NCBI GenBank assembly: GCA_900557435.1
Contig: USSH01000075.1
Span: forward strand, 1-9,644
Origin: an uncultured Coprococcus sp.
GTDB lineage: Bacteria > Bacillota > Clostridia > Lachnospirales > Lachnospiraceae
DNA length: 9,644 nucleotides
Direction: 5' to 3'
Part shown: positions 1 to 7,118 of the stretch, piece after piece
How the letters are laid out: the number at the start of each line of letters is the position of its first letter
Position numbering within the stretch: position 1 is the first letter of the stretch
Translations under genes and position numbers: made by a program
The notes under the pieces: generated by a model
Databases searched by the model: none
What the model was told of the DNA's origin: nothing
Seen by the model: the letters and a program-made list of their open reading frames with translations, nothing else

Positions 1-31
1 GGGGACGGAGGGGACAGGTACCTCCGTCCCC
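1..31. repeat. Palindromic intergenic repeat, copy 1
   Basis: A perfect 11-bp inverted repeat, GGGGACGGAGG (1-11) and CCTCCGTCCCC (21-31), encloses the 9-nt loop GGACAGGTA. The loop is asymmetric, so each copy in the window can be given an orientation; this one is taken as forward. It is followed by a decayed extra arm (ATCTCCGTCTCC, about 32-43) and a T-run (44-49), so in the plus direction it could also act as a terminator for a gene to the left of the window. The left end of the element may lie outside the window. Related copies occur at 1837-1871, 3754-3839, 3882-3912 and 8329-8350. Confidence 0.85.
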
Positions 32-258
32 ATCTCCGTCTCCATTTTTTCTCAGGACGACTCTATCTGAGCAGCGAAAGTTTTTTATACACTTGAATGT
101 TATTTCACAGATATACATTAGCAAATTTGAGTATAAAACTTCTGTTCACTGTCCATACTCTACTTAGAAGGGAATCCACAGACTGACAGCAATTATCTCC
201 GCAATACAGTCACTAGGCATTCCCCAGATAGTTTCATATTTCAGGAGGTATACAGTAC

Positions 259-1836
259 ATGTCAAATATGTTTTGTTTTCAGTGTCAGCAGACAGCGGGA
301 GGTTCCGCCTGTGTCAATACCGGAGTGTGCGGCAAACAGCCATCCACATCTAATCTACAGGACGAGCTTGTGTGTGAGCTTATAAAACTTGCAGAGCTCT
401 CAAAAAAAGAGAATAAACACAGTGCACTCGCCGACAGACTTATCATAGACGGACTTTTCACCACTCTGACAAATGTCAACTTTGACGACAGTGCAATAAA
501 AGAATTTATGGGAAGAGTTAAAAACGAGCAGAACAAGATCAGCAGATCCGAGGCAGAAAAGATACAGGTGATCGACCTCTGGGAGGGCGACACAGATATT
601 GTATCCTTACGTTCCACCCTGCTGTTTGGACTCAAGGGGATGGCGGCATACGCTCATCATGCCATGAATCTCGGATACACAGATAATGAGGTTCTGAAGT
701 GGTTCTACAAGGGGCTGTGCGAGGTGAACAGGGATCACAGCGTCACAGAATGGATAGAGCTCATAATGGAATTTGGCCAGGTCAATTTCAAATGCATGGA
801 GCTGCTTGACAAAGCCAACACCGAATCATTTGGCAATCCTGTTCCTACAAGAGTAAATGTCGACATCAAAAAGGGGCCATTTATCGTAGTCTCCGGTCAC
901 GACCTGAACGACCTGTCACAGCTCCTTGAGCAGACCGAAAAAACCGGGATAAATGTATATACCCACTGCGAGATGCTGCCTGCGCACGGCTATCCGGAGC
1001 TCAACAAATATCATAACCTGGCGGGCAATTTTGGAACCGCATGGCAGAGTCAGCAAACGGAATTTGAGAACATACCCGCGCCGGTGCTCTTTACAACAAA
1101 CTGTCTCATGCCGCCAAGGCCGAGCTACAAAGACAGGATCTACACTACATCGGTTGTTGGCTACGACGGCATGATACACATCACAGGCACAAGAGCAGGA
1201 AAGAAAGATTTCACCCCTCTGATCAAGCACGCACAAAAGCTCGGCGGCTACGAACACGACAGGAGCATGAGTGGCATAAACGGCGGTCACATGCTGACAA
1301 CCGGCTTTGGCCACAGCGCGGTTCTGTCACAGGCCGGCAAGATCATAGACGCCATAAAAGCCGGACATATCAAGCACATTTTCCTCGTTGGTGGCTGTGA
1401 CGGCGCACATCCGGGACGCAACTATTACACCGAATTCGTAAAACAGACTCCAATGGACACCATTGTTCTAACACTCGCCTGCGGCAAGTATCGTTTTAAT
1501 GATCTCGACCTCGGCGAAATTGACGGGATTCCAAGAATACTCGACATGGGTCAGTGCAACGATTCCTACAGTGCTATCAAAGTCGCCCTGGCTCTGGCAG
1601 ATGCATTTCATTGCAGCATAAACGACCTTCCACTCACCCTTGTCCTGTCATGGTACGAGCAGAAAGCCGTATGCATCCTTCTCACCCTGCTGTCGCTGGG
1701 CGTGCGCAACATGTATATCGGTCCTACACTGCCTGCGTTCATGTCTGAGACCGTGATAAATTATCTGGTAGAAAATTACCATCTCAATCCCATAACCGCA
1801 CCAGAGCAGGATATGGATGCAATACTGAAAAGGTAG
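259..1836 (+). CDS. hcp: Hybrid cluster protein (hydroxylamine reductase), class I
   Basis: Cytoplasmic iron-sulfur protein of the Hcp family, which reduces hydroxylamine to ammonia in vitro and is linked in vivo to nitric oxide/nitrosative stress detoxification. The N-terminal cluster motif is C6-x2-C9-x8-C18-x5-C24, the spacing of class I Hcp from strict anaerobes rather than the longer spacing of facultative enterobacteria. All expected hybrid-cluster ligands can be placed: H214, E238, C282, C380 (the position of the persulfide cysteine), C408, C433, E467, with K469 nearby; most of the spacings (24, 44, 28, 25) match those I recall for the Desulfovibrio protein. Length 525 aa is close to the family norm. 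The ATG at 259 follows AGGAGG at 243-248 with a 10-nt gap. No NADH:Hcp reductase gene (hcr) follows, as is usual for class I. The gene is alone on its strand and ends at a palindromic repeat. I could not identify a convincing promoter in 32-242; a weak dyad AATGT...ACATT lies at 96-119. Confidence 0.97.
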   Translation: MSNMFCFQCQQTAGGSACVNTGVCGKQPSTSNLQDELVCELIKLAELSKKENKHSALADRLIIDGLFTTLTNVNFDDSAIKEFMGRVKNEQNKISRSEAEKIQVIDLWEGDTDIVSLRSTLLFGLKGMAAYAHHAMNLGYTDNEVLKWFYKGLCEVNRDHSVTEWIELIMEFGQVNFKCMELLDKANTESFGNPVPTRVNVDIKKGPFIVVSGHDLNDLSQLLEQTEKTGINVYTHCEMLPAHGYPELNKYHNLAGNFGTAWQSQQTEFENIPAPVLFTTNCLMPPRPSYKDRIYTTSVVGYDGMIHITGTRAGKKDFTPLIKHAQKLGGYEHDRSMSGINGGHMLTTGFGHSAVLSQAGKIIDAIKAGHIKHIFLVGGCDGAHPGRNYYTEFVKQTPMDTIVLTLACGKYRFNDLDLGEIDGIPRILDMGQCNDSYSAIKVALALADAFHCSINDLPLTLVLSWYEQKAVCILLTLLSLGVRNMYIGPTLPAFMSETVINYLVENYHLNPITAPEQDMDAILKR

Positions 1837-1871
1837 ATGGGGACGGAGGTGCCTGTCCCCTCCGTCCCCAT
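1837..1871. repeat. Palindromic intergenic repeat, copy 2 (between convergent genes)
   Basis: Perfect 13-bp stem: ATGGGGACGGAGG at 1837-1849 pairs with CCTCCGTCCCCAT at 1859-1871, and the loop is TGCCTGTCC. The loop is the reverse complement of GGACAGGCA, so this copy is inverted relative to copy 1. It begins at the base after the hcp stop codon and lies 9 bases before the end of the convergent sirtuin gene. By position it could end or protect transcripts from both sides, but neither side has a T-run, so it is not a classical intrinsic terminator. Confidence 0.85.
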
Positions 1872-1880
1872 GTTGTTGCG

Positions 1881-2819
1881 TCAGTGAAAGATGTCATTTA
1901 TACTGTCCGCCATGTCTGCATTAATTCCAATAACCCGTGAACCAAGACTTTCCGGAATCACAGCTTGATCGAGATTTAACCTGATAAGCATTATGTTCTC
2001 GTGTTCTCGTGTCATTTTCTCAAAAGGAAAGCGGATTATTGTTGGCGTGTTAAAACCTACCCCCAGTTCAAGAAGTACAAGTTTGCTGTCCATAGCATTT
2101 GTGACAAACTCACTAAACTTCCGCTCTGCCTCATGCCAGGCACTGTCCTGAACAAAATAACCATCCTTGCGGAGGTTCATGTCCATCGAGCCTCCACAGA
2201 CAGGGCAGCGCGGAACCATATATGTTGGGATCTTGCAATCTCTTCTTGCCTGATCCATTTGCAAAAACATATCAGTGACATCGTATGTCTTGTCATGACA
2301 GGCATGCGCGCACTGTATATGAAAGTAATCGCCCTGAGTGCAGAATATCTTTTCCTGCGGCAATCCTGCTTTCACAAACTGACCGTCCGCATTTGTGCTC
2401 AACACAAATACATCTTTGCCGTAAAGTCCGTCAAGAAGCTTCCTGTGAAGCGGTGTGACATCGAGTTTTATCCCGCCCAGCACAGCCTGCTTTGACCAGT
2501 ATCCCCAGTAGCTCTCCTCATCAGGATAGGGATAAAATCCAGCGCTGTACATATCATGCATGTATGGGCCATTCCCATATTTTCGCTGAAACTCACCAAA
2601 GTTCTTCGCAAAGAAATCACCGCCATACTGAGCACCAGCAGCCGCACTCATACCAGCACCAGCACCTATGAGCACGCAGTCCGCATCGGCTATAGCCTGT
2701 GCTGCCTGCTGAATCTGCATTTCATACGGAATGCTCTGATACACATAATCCCTAGCGGGAGTTCCACAGAGGAATGACTCAAATGTTATTTTTCTTCTTA
2801 ATGTACCTGTATTTCTCAC
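1881..2819 (-). CDS. Class M (SirTM-type) sirtuin, predicted protein ADP-ribosyltransferase
   Basis: Sir2-fold NAD+-dependent enzyme. In numbering from the upstream ATG at 2852, the nucleotide-binding GAGAGMS is at 63-69, TNAD at 153-156 gives N154 and D156, and Q173 (in TQGDY) sits where ordinary sirtuins have the catalytic histidine. The N-x-D-x16-Q spacing is identical to N118/D120/Q137, which I recall as the key residues of Streptococcus pyogenes SirTM, an ADP-ribosyltransferase that modifies lipoylated GcvH-L. Zinc-ribbon cysteines are C181, C185, C216 and C219; LGVGFNTP (263-270) and NLD (293-295) fit the C-terminal NAD site. I chose GTG 2819 (312 aa) because AAGGTGG lies just before it, while ATG 2852 (323 aa) has no ribosome binding site. 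It follows the macrodomain gene after about 120 bp, so a shared transcript is likely. No GcvH-L or lipoate ligase gene is in the window. A plain deacylase is less likely because of the His-to-Gln change. Confidence 0.88.
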   Translation of the reverse strand: MRNTGTLRRKITFESFLCGTPARDYVYQSIPYEMQIQQAAQAIADADCVLIGAGAGMSAAAGAQYGGDFFAKNFGEFQRKYGNGPYMHDMYSAGFYPYPDEESYWGYWSKQAVLGGIKLDVTPLHRKLLDGLYGKDVFVLSTNADGQFVKAGLPQEKIFCTQGDYFHIQCAHACHDKTYDVTDMFLQMDQARRDCKIPTYMVPRCPVCGGSMDMNLRKDGYFVQDSAWHEAERKFSEFVTNAMDSKLVLLELGVGFNTPTIIRFPFEKMTREHENIMLIRLNLDQAVIPESLGSRVIGINADMADSINDIFH

Positions 2820-2940
2820 TTTTCCACCTTCTTTTTGATCTACTCTTACCATATTGCAAAACTGCTATTGAACTTTTAATCTCCTACTGACCTAAAATAT
2901 TATTTTGATTATGTGGGTACATATATTTGTTACTATACCA

Positions 2941-3720
2941 TTATTTCTTATCCAACAACTTCCTGTATATCTTCTCGTCATCCTCCTTAAACACATTGAA
3001 CACAACTTTTATCCTGCTGCCTGTCTCCCGCCTATACGCCTTGACAGTATCTACTGCTATCTCGGCAGCCCTCTTATTTGGGAACATAAATACACCAGTG
3101 GATATGCAGCAAAATGCTATAGAATCTACATCGTTTTCGTCAGCAACTTCAAGACAGTTTATATAGCAGGACGCCAATAATCGTTCATGTTCTGCTGTAA
3201 GCTTGCCCTGCACTATCGGTCCAACAGTGTGAATGACATATTTGCACGGAAGATTGTAAGCCGGTGTTATCTTCGCCTGACCTGTCGCCTCCTCGTGCCC
3301 CTGTTCACACATGATCTCGCCACACCTATTTCTCAGCTGCACCCCTGCAAATGTATGGATACAGTTGTCAATGCAGTTGTGACACGGCACGTAACATCCG
3401 GTCATACCGCTATTTGCTGCATTTACTATGGCTGAGACTGCAAGCCTTGTTATATCTCCTCGCCACACATATGTGCCATCTTGAATCTCCTGAATATCCT
3501 CCAGTTTCACTATGCCTTTCTCGAAGTTCACCTGCGTCAGATATTCATCCTGTATCTTCAGAAAATCCGCATCAATAGCTCCCGGCATCCTGATATTCAT
3601 AAGAGAACGGAGAAGTCTCCGCTGAGCCTCACTGCCAAATGGGATCTGCACGCCTGCGCAATCGCTGCGTTCTTCCAACAACCTCTTTATCAAATATATT
3701 CTTCTCTCACTCTGGTTCAT
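2941..3720 (-). CDS. Macrodomain protein (zinc-dependent type), predicted protein ADP-ribose hydrolase
   Basis: 259-aa protein with an N-terminal helical extension (about 1-70) and a macrodomain. GDIT is at 88-91, NAANS at 100-104, and the phosphate-binding-loop motif CISTGVFMFP at 205-214. Where MacroD enzymes have a glycine-rich catalytic loop, this protein has GCYVPCHNCIDNCIH (108-122), with C109, H114 and C116 as candidate metal ligands. As I recall, this Cys/His-bearing loop and the N-terminal extension are marks of the zinc-dependent macrodomains found in SirTM operons, which remove ADP-ribose added by the partner sirtuin. The ATG at 3720 has GGAG six bases upstream. The sirtuin gene lies directly downstream, which supports a writer/eraser pair. 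The start lies only ~33 bp from the palindromic repeat cluster, so any promoter must be within or beyond the repeats. Confidence 0.9.
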   Translation of the reverse strand: MNQSERRIYLIKRLLEERSDCAGVQIPFGSEAQRRLLRSLMNIRMPGAIDADFLKIQDEYLTQVNFEKGIVKLEDIQEIQDGTYVWRGDITRLAVSAIVNAANSGMTGCYVPCHNCIDNCIHTFAGVQLRNRCGEIMCEQGHEEATGQAKITPAYNLPCKYVIHTVGPIVQGKLTAEHERLLASCYINCLEVADENDVDSIAFCCISTGVFMFPNKRAAEIAVDTVKAYRRETGSRIKVVFNVFKEDDEKIYRKLLDKK

Positions 3721-3753
3721 CTAATTCTCCAATCAACTATCACTATTTAGCCT

Positions 3754-3839
3754 GGGGACGGAGCGCTCCGGTACTTTTAATGCCGATTTTACGCACAATT
3801 CCACAAATTCCCCAAAAGGGGACAGGTACCTCCGTCCCC
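3754..3839. repeat. Compound palindromic repeat, copy 3
   Basis: GGGGACGGAG (3754-3763) pairs perfectly with CTCCGTCCCC (3830-3839), but the interval is 66 nt instead of the usual short loop. The left side holds a separate 12-bp perfect palindrome, CGGAGCGCTCCG (3759-3770). The right side holds a right half-element, GGGGACAGGTA plus CCTCCGTCCCC (3818-3839), in forward orientation. CCCC-AAAA-GGGG at 3810-3821 adds a further small hairpin. This looks like an element interrupted or built from two halves, comparable to compound REP/BIME units of other bacteria. A short open frame across this region (3743-3943, minus) reads repeat sequence and is not credible as a gene. Confidence 0.75.
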
Positions 3840-3881
3840 ATTGGCACGTATATCCGCCATTTTTCACCTATATCGCAACCT

Positions 3882-3920
3882 GGGGACGGAGGTGCCTGAC
3901 CCCTCCGTCCCCCTTCGGGG
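3882..3920. repeat. Palindromic intergenic repeat, copy 4, with adjoining GC hairpin
   Basis: A perfect 11-bp stem, GGGGACGGAGG (3882-3892) with CCTCCGTCCCC (3902-3912), encloses the loop TGCCTGACC, the reverse complement of GGTCAGGCA. The copy is therefore inverted and carries the GGTCAGGCA loop variant also found at 8329-8350. A short hairpin with a TTCG loop (3911-3920, extending the C-run) joins it on the right, and the stop codon of the ABC ATPase gene is only 3 bases further. On the minus strand it would lie at the 3' end of the transporter operon and may stabilise or end that transcript. Confidence 0.8.
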
Positions 3921-3923
3921 CCA

Positions 3924-4721
3924 CTAATCAAGACCCGCAACAAAACTGTACTGACAATCCCCGATCTGACCGTCCGGCAGATTGCACTGGTGTCTTTGCC
4001 TGTAGACTAGCTGTGCCACAAAGTCTGACGCCGGATTTTTCAGTATATCCACAGGTGCGTCATACTGTTCAATATTGCCTTTGTTCATGACGAGCACCTT
4101 CGTTCCAAGCAGAAAAGCCTCCGATATATCATGCGTCACGAACATGATAGTTATCTTCGTCTCCTTATGTATTCTCTTAATCTCCTGCTGAAGCTGTGCT
4201 CTCGTTATCTCGTCAACTGCGCCAAATGGCTCATCCATCAGCAATATCTCTGGTGATGCCGCAAGTGCTCTGGCAATGCCAACTCTCTGCTGCTGTCCGC
4301 CGGACAGTTCGCCCGGATATCTGTTCTTTATCTCCTCATCAAGTCCCACTATCTTCATCCATTTTGATACAGCGCTCCTCGTCTTTGCCCTGTCCTTTTT
4401 GTTTAAGAGATTGGGAACGTAGGATATATTTTCTTCAACAGTCATGTGCGGGAAAAGCACGCTTCCCTGTATAGAATAGCCAATACTTCTGCGAAGCTCA
4501 ATAAGATCTTTATCCCTGATATTCTCGCCGTCTATCAGTATATCCCCATCTGTGGCGTCGATAAGACCATTTATCATCTTAAGTGCTGTCGTCTTGCCAC
4601 AGCCTGACGCCCCCACTATGGTTACAAATTCTCCCTGCTCAACTGTGAGGTTGAGATTTTCTATGACAGTCTTATCTCCATACGACTTTTTTACATTTCT
4701 AAATTCAATAGCAGTATTCAT
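3924..4721 (-). CDS. ABC transporter ATP-binding protein, quaternary-amine (OpuCA/EgtV-like) family
   Basis: Cytoplasmic ATPase that would power the permease encoded just upstream. All catalytic motifs are present, numbered from the ATG at 4721: Walker A GASGCGKT 37-44, Q-loop Q85, signature LSGGQQQR 139-146, Walker B ILLMDEP 159-165, and switch His197 in THD. I chose the start at 4721 (265 aa) because GGAGG lies 8 bases upstream; a longer reading from a TTG at 4736 would start on top of that site. It lacks the tandem CBS domains of OpuCA/ProV-type proteins. After FVAQLV (about 239) the last 26 residues do not resemble the usual end of this family as I know it; see findings. The gene starts 16 bp after the broken permease gene. 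The ATPase itself appears intact, although its membrane partner is interrupted. Confidence 0.93.
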   Translation of the reverse strand: MNTAIEFRNVKKSYGDKTVIENLNLTVEQGEFVTIVGASGCGKTTALKMINGLIDATDGDILIDGENIRDKDLIELRRSIGYSIQGSVLFPHMTVEENISYVPNLLNKKDRAKTRSAVSKWMKIVGLDEEIKNRYPGELSGGQQQRVGIARALAASPEILLMDEPFGAVDEITRAQLQQEIKRIHKETKITIMFVTHDISEAFLLGTKVLVMNKGNIEQYDAPVDILKNPASDFVAQLVYRQRHQCNLPDGQIGDCQYSFVAGLD

Positions 4722-4737
4722 TATTGGTACCTCCAAC

Positions 4738-6276
4738 CTATTTTAAAAGTCCCTTGCCGGACAAAAACTCCTCCGCAACATCTCTAGGCTCTCTGCCTTC
4801 GGTCTCAACATCATAATTCATCTGCGCCATGTCGCTGTCGGTTATTGTTCCTGACAGTTCATCCAGCACATCCTTTATCTCCGGATGACTTTCAATGATC
4901 TCGTTTCTGACAACATTTCCGCACATGTATGACGGGTAGAAATTCTTGTCATCCACCAGCACCGTCACATCCGATGCCGCAAGTTATCCATCCGTTGTAA
5001 ATATATTCATAACGTCGATCTTGCCCTGATTGATTGCCTGATATTTGAGTCAAATGTCCATATCCATCGTCTTCTTAAAATTGAATCCATATTCGCTGCA
5101 GAGCGCATCATATCCATCCTCACGTTCAAAGAAATCATACTCAGCGCCGAAGATAAGCTTGTCCGATACCGCTCTCAGATCCGAATACGTCTTGATGTTA
5201 TATTTGTCAGCAATCTCCTTGCGCACCACCAGACCATAGGTGTTGTTGAATCCGTACATACCCACCCAGCTCATTCCAAGTGAATCTTCGTACTCACTCT
5301 CAAGCTCCGTGAACATGTCCTCAGTGTACAGTCCATCCTTTTTCAGCACCATGTTCCATGCAGTGCCCGTGTACTCAGGGTAAATGTCAAATTCGCCGCT
5401 CTCCATGGCAGGCTGGATATTTGAAGTTCCACCACCCACACCCTGGGTTATCTCCACATCAAGATCCGTATCCTGTTCGATCAGAATATCAAGCATCTCG
5501 CCGAGTATGTACTGCTCCGTCATTGGCTTGGTTGCGATATGTAAGGTTTCCTTTTTATCCTTTGGCACCACCTGAACCAGAACAAATATCAGAACGAGTG
5601 CCACGCATACCGCTGCCATTATCCTGTTTGTCTTCTTTGCCTTAACGCTCCTCTTTGAAAGACGCCTCTCCACAAATCCCAGAACAAAATCAAATGCCAG
5701 CGCAAGCAGCGCAATGAGCAAACTTCCTACCATCGTCATGGCTGTGTTATTTGTCGTGATACCTCTGTAGATCGCCACGCCAAGTCCACCGGCGCCGATG
5801 AATGATGCTATACCGGCAAGCGCTATCGTCATTGTCACCATGTTTCTGATTCCAGAGATTATGACCGGCATCGCGAGTGGAAGCTTGACTTTGAATAAGA
5901 TCTGCGTTCTTGTGCTTCCCATGCCCTTCGCCGCCTCAAGAATGTTCTCATCCACATTTGTCAGACCTGTGTTGGTGTTTCTGACCATCGGCAGCAATGC
6001 ATATACGGTCAGAGCAATGACCGCCGTCGCATTTCCCACACCAGAAAATGGTATGAGGAATCCCAGCATGGATATGGACGGAATCGTGTACAGGAAGTTT
6101 ATCACTCCGAGCGTCGGCTTTGACGCCTTCTGATATTCACTTATCAGTATTCCAACACCCCCGCCAATTACTATAGCTATTACTATTGCCAACAATGATA
6201 TCTCTATATGCTCCACAAGAAGATCCAGGAAAAATCCTTTCTTCTCAAGCAGCAATGTCCACATTTCTTTTAACAT
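4738..6276 (-). pseudogene. ABC permease/substrate-binding fusion (osmoprotectant or EgtU-like), two in-frame nonsense codons
   Basis: One continuous frame of 513 codons. The permease domain spans residues ~1-236 with several hydrophobic helices and the EAA loop starting EAAKGMGSTRTQ at 114; the substrate-binding domain runs from ~244 to the end and includes GVGGGTSN (279-286) and EYTGTAW (301-307). The family imports glycine betaine, choline or carnitine, or ergothioneine in EgtUV systems; the substrate cannot be settled here. The start at 6276 has a strong AAGGAGGA site. The frame is cut by TGA at 5052-5050 (codon 409) and TAA at 4986-4984 (codon 431). On both sides and between the stops the same frame still reads binding-protein sequence (LKYQAINQGKIDVMN..., then LAASDVTVLVDDKNF...), so these are base substitutions, probably Gly GGA to TGA and Gln CAA to TAA, not frameshifts. 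Translation would stop after 408 residues, within the binding domain, so transport is probably lost. An alternative is assembly or sequencing error, though two errors this close together are unlikely. Confidence 0.9.
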
Positions 6277-6315
6277 GTTATATCCTCCTTAAACTTTATC
6301 CTGTGGATTCGGTTT

Positions 6316-6915
6316 CTATCCTATTCTCCTCACCGCATTTACCGGACACTCCTCAAAGCACAATCCGCAGTGCAGACAGTGGGCCTGATTTATCGCAAAA
6401 TCCTTAATGCACTTCTGCGGGCAGATCCGCTCACATTTCCCACACTGGATACATTTGTCGGTTATCTCGTATCCCTTGAAAGTCTTTTCACTTCCCCCCA
6501 GCGCAAATGTCTCTCTGACTATCGGCTCCCTGCCAAGATCAAAGAATTCCACCTCCCCATTGTCGATACAGAACGGCTCAAGCACATATCTGCTGTCATC
6601 CGGGTACACACTGTTCATAGATGGATTATCCGCAAATATCCTGTCTATCCACTTTTTCTGGTCATCCAGCCTGCGAGCCTTTCCGCTTAGCCTTATCATC
6701 TGGTATTCTCTGTTCATGCCCGTTACCGCAACATTTCCATCACGCATGAGCTGCGCGTAAAAATCCTTGCCCCTTGCCGTGCAGAAATAAACTTTCTCAC
6801 CTTCCACCAGCATTATGTCTATTATCCTTATCTGCGGCATGCCCTTGTCATCAACCGTGGCAAATGCCACGTCCTTTATCTCCCTGAGTATCTGCAGGCA
6901 TCTCTCTGCGTTCAT
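6316..6915 (-). CDS. Flavin-type split-barrel (PNPOx-like) protein fused to a 2[4Fe-4S] ferredoxin domain
   Basis: 199-aa cytoplasmic protein. Residues ~1-135 form a pyridoxamine-phosphate-oxidase-like split barrel of the kind that usually binds FMN or a related flavin; they include ATVDDKGMPQIR, HCTAR-like VYFCTARGKD and the RLSGKARR strand. Residues ~150-199 are a bacterial ferredoxin domain with two complete motifs: C155-x2-C158-x2-C161-x3-C165-P and C180-x2-C183-x2-C186-x3-C190-P. The fusion suggests electron transfer between Fe-S clusters and a flavin, but the reaction and substrate are unknown. The ATG at 6915 follows GAGGAGG with a good spacing. It is the first gene before the transporter pair (39 bp gap to the permease start), so it is probably co-transcribed with it. 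A promoter candidate is given at 6980-7008. Confidence 0.9.
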   Translation of the reverse strand: MNAERCLQILREIKDVAFATVDDKGMPQIRIIDIMLVEGEKVYFCTARGKDFYAQLMRDGNVAVTGMNREYQMIRLSGKARRLDDQKKWIDRIFADNPSMNSVYPDDSRYVLEPFCIDNGEVEFFDLGREPIVRETFALGGSEKTFKGYEITDKCIQCGKCERICPQKCIKDFAINQAHCLHCGLCFEECPVNAVRRIG

Positions 6916-6979
6916 CGCTTTACCTCCTCGTCTAAAATATGTTCTGCACTCTGCCCCGAAACGATGTCGGTCACTTCGG

Positions 6980-7008
6980 AATCTAAAAGCTATTTACCTT
7001 GCTTTCAA
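6980..7008 (-). promoter_or_regulatory. Sigma-70-type promoter for the flavin/ferredoxin-transporter operon
   Basis: On the minus strand, -35 TTGAAA (7008-7003), a 17-bp spacer and -10 TAGATT (6985-6980). Transcription would start near 6973, leaving a leader of about 58 nt before the ATG at 6915. The -35 is a 5/6 match and the -10 a 4/6 match, with ideal spacing. Inferred from sequence only. Confidence 0.55.
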
Positions 7009-7046
7009 GACTATTCTATAAGAGGTTTTCTATTAAAAAAAGTACG

Positions 7047-7058
7047 CACAATATTGTG
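7047..7058. promoter_or_regulatory. Perfect 12-bp palindrome upstream of the flavin/ferredoxin promoter
   Basis: CACAATATTGTG is a perfect dyad centred about 80 bp upstream of the predicted transcription start of the 6316-6915 gene. Position and symmetry fit a binding site for a dimeric regulator. I could not assign a regulator family. Confidence 0.35.
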
Positions 7059-7062
7059 GCGT

Positions 7063-7080
7063 AGTTACCTGAAGGTTACT
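7063..7080. promoter_or_regulatory. Imperfect 18-bp dyad next to the palindrome
   Basis: AGTTACCTGAAGGTTACT is symmetric at 14 of 18 positions (ACCT-GA-AGGT core with flanking AGT/ACT). It lies 4 bp from the 12-bp palindrome. It may be a second operator half of the same control region, or chance; no regulator is assigned. Confidence 0.25.
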
Positions 7081-7118
7081 ATTGTGGGAAATCAACGTTA
7101 AATAAAAAATTATGACAT

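Noticed and set aside
93..137. Possible hcp promoter (TTGAAT with TACATT or TATAAA) and the AATGT...ACATT dyad as an HcpR-like site
   Set aside because: Spacings are wrong (13-15 bp, or no -35 for TATAAA) and the dyad does not match a regulator motif I can state with confidence.
285..1314. Long minus-strand and alternate-frame open frames within hcp
   Set aside because: They are shadows of the strongly supported Hcp reading frame and lack ribosome binding sites and family features.
3754..3920. CRISPR-like array because of repeated arms with spacers
   Set aside because: Units are unevenly spaced, alternate in orientation and are found singly elsewhere in the window; no cas genes are present.
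3743..3943. Minus-strand 66-aa open frame across the repeat cluster
   Set aside because: It is made of repeat sequence (GGRRGQAPPSP type), has no ribosome binding site and overlaps the ATPase end; it is not a gene.
4738..4968. Separate small gene encoding a 76-aa protein
   Set aside because: It starts from an internal GTG without a ribosome binding site and is the severed end of the transporter binding domain in the same frame.
5050..5052. TGA decoded as selenocysteine or tryptophan
   Set aside because: A second stop (TAA) follows 22 codons later, TGA ends other genes here, and the expected residue is probably glycine.
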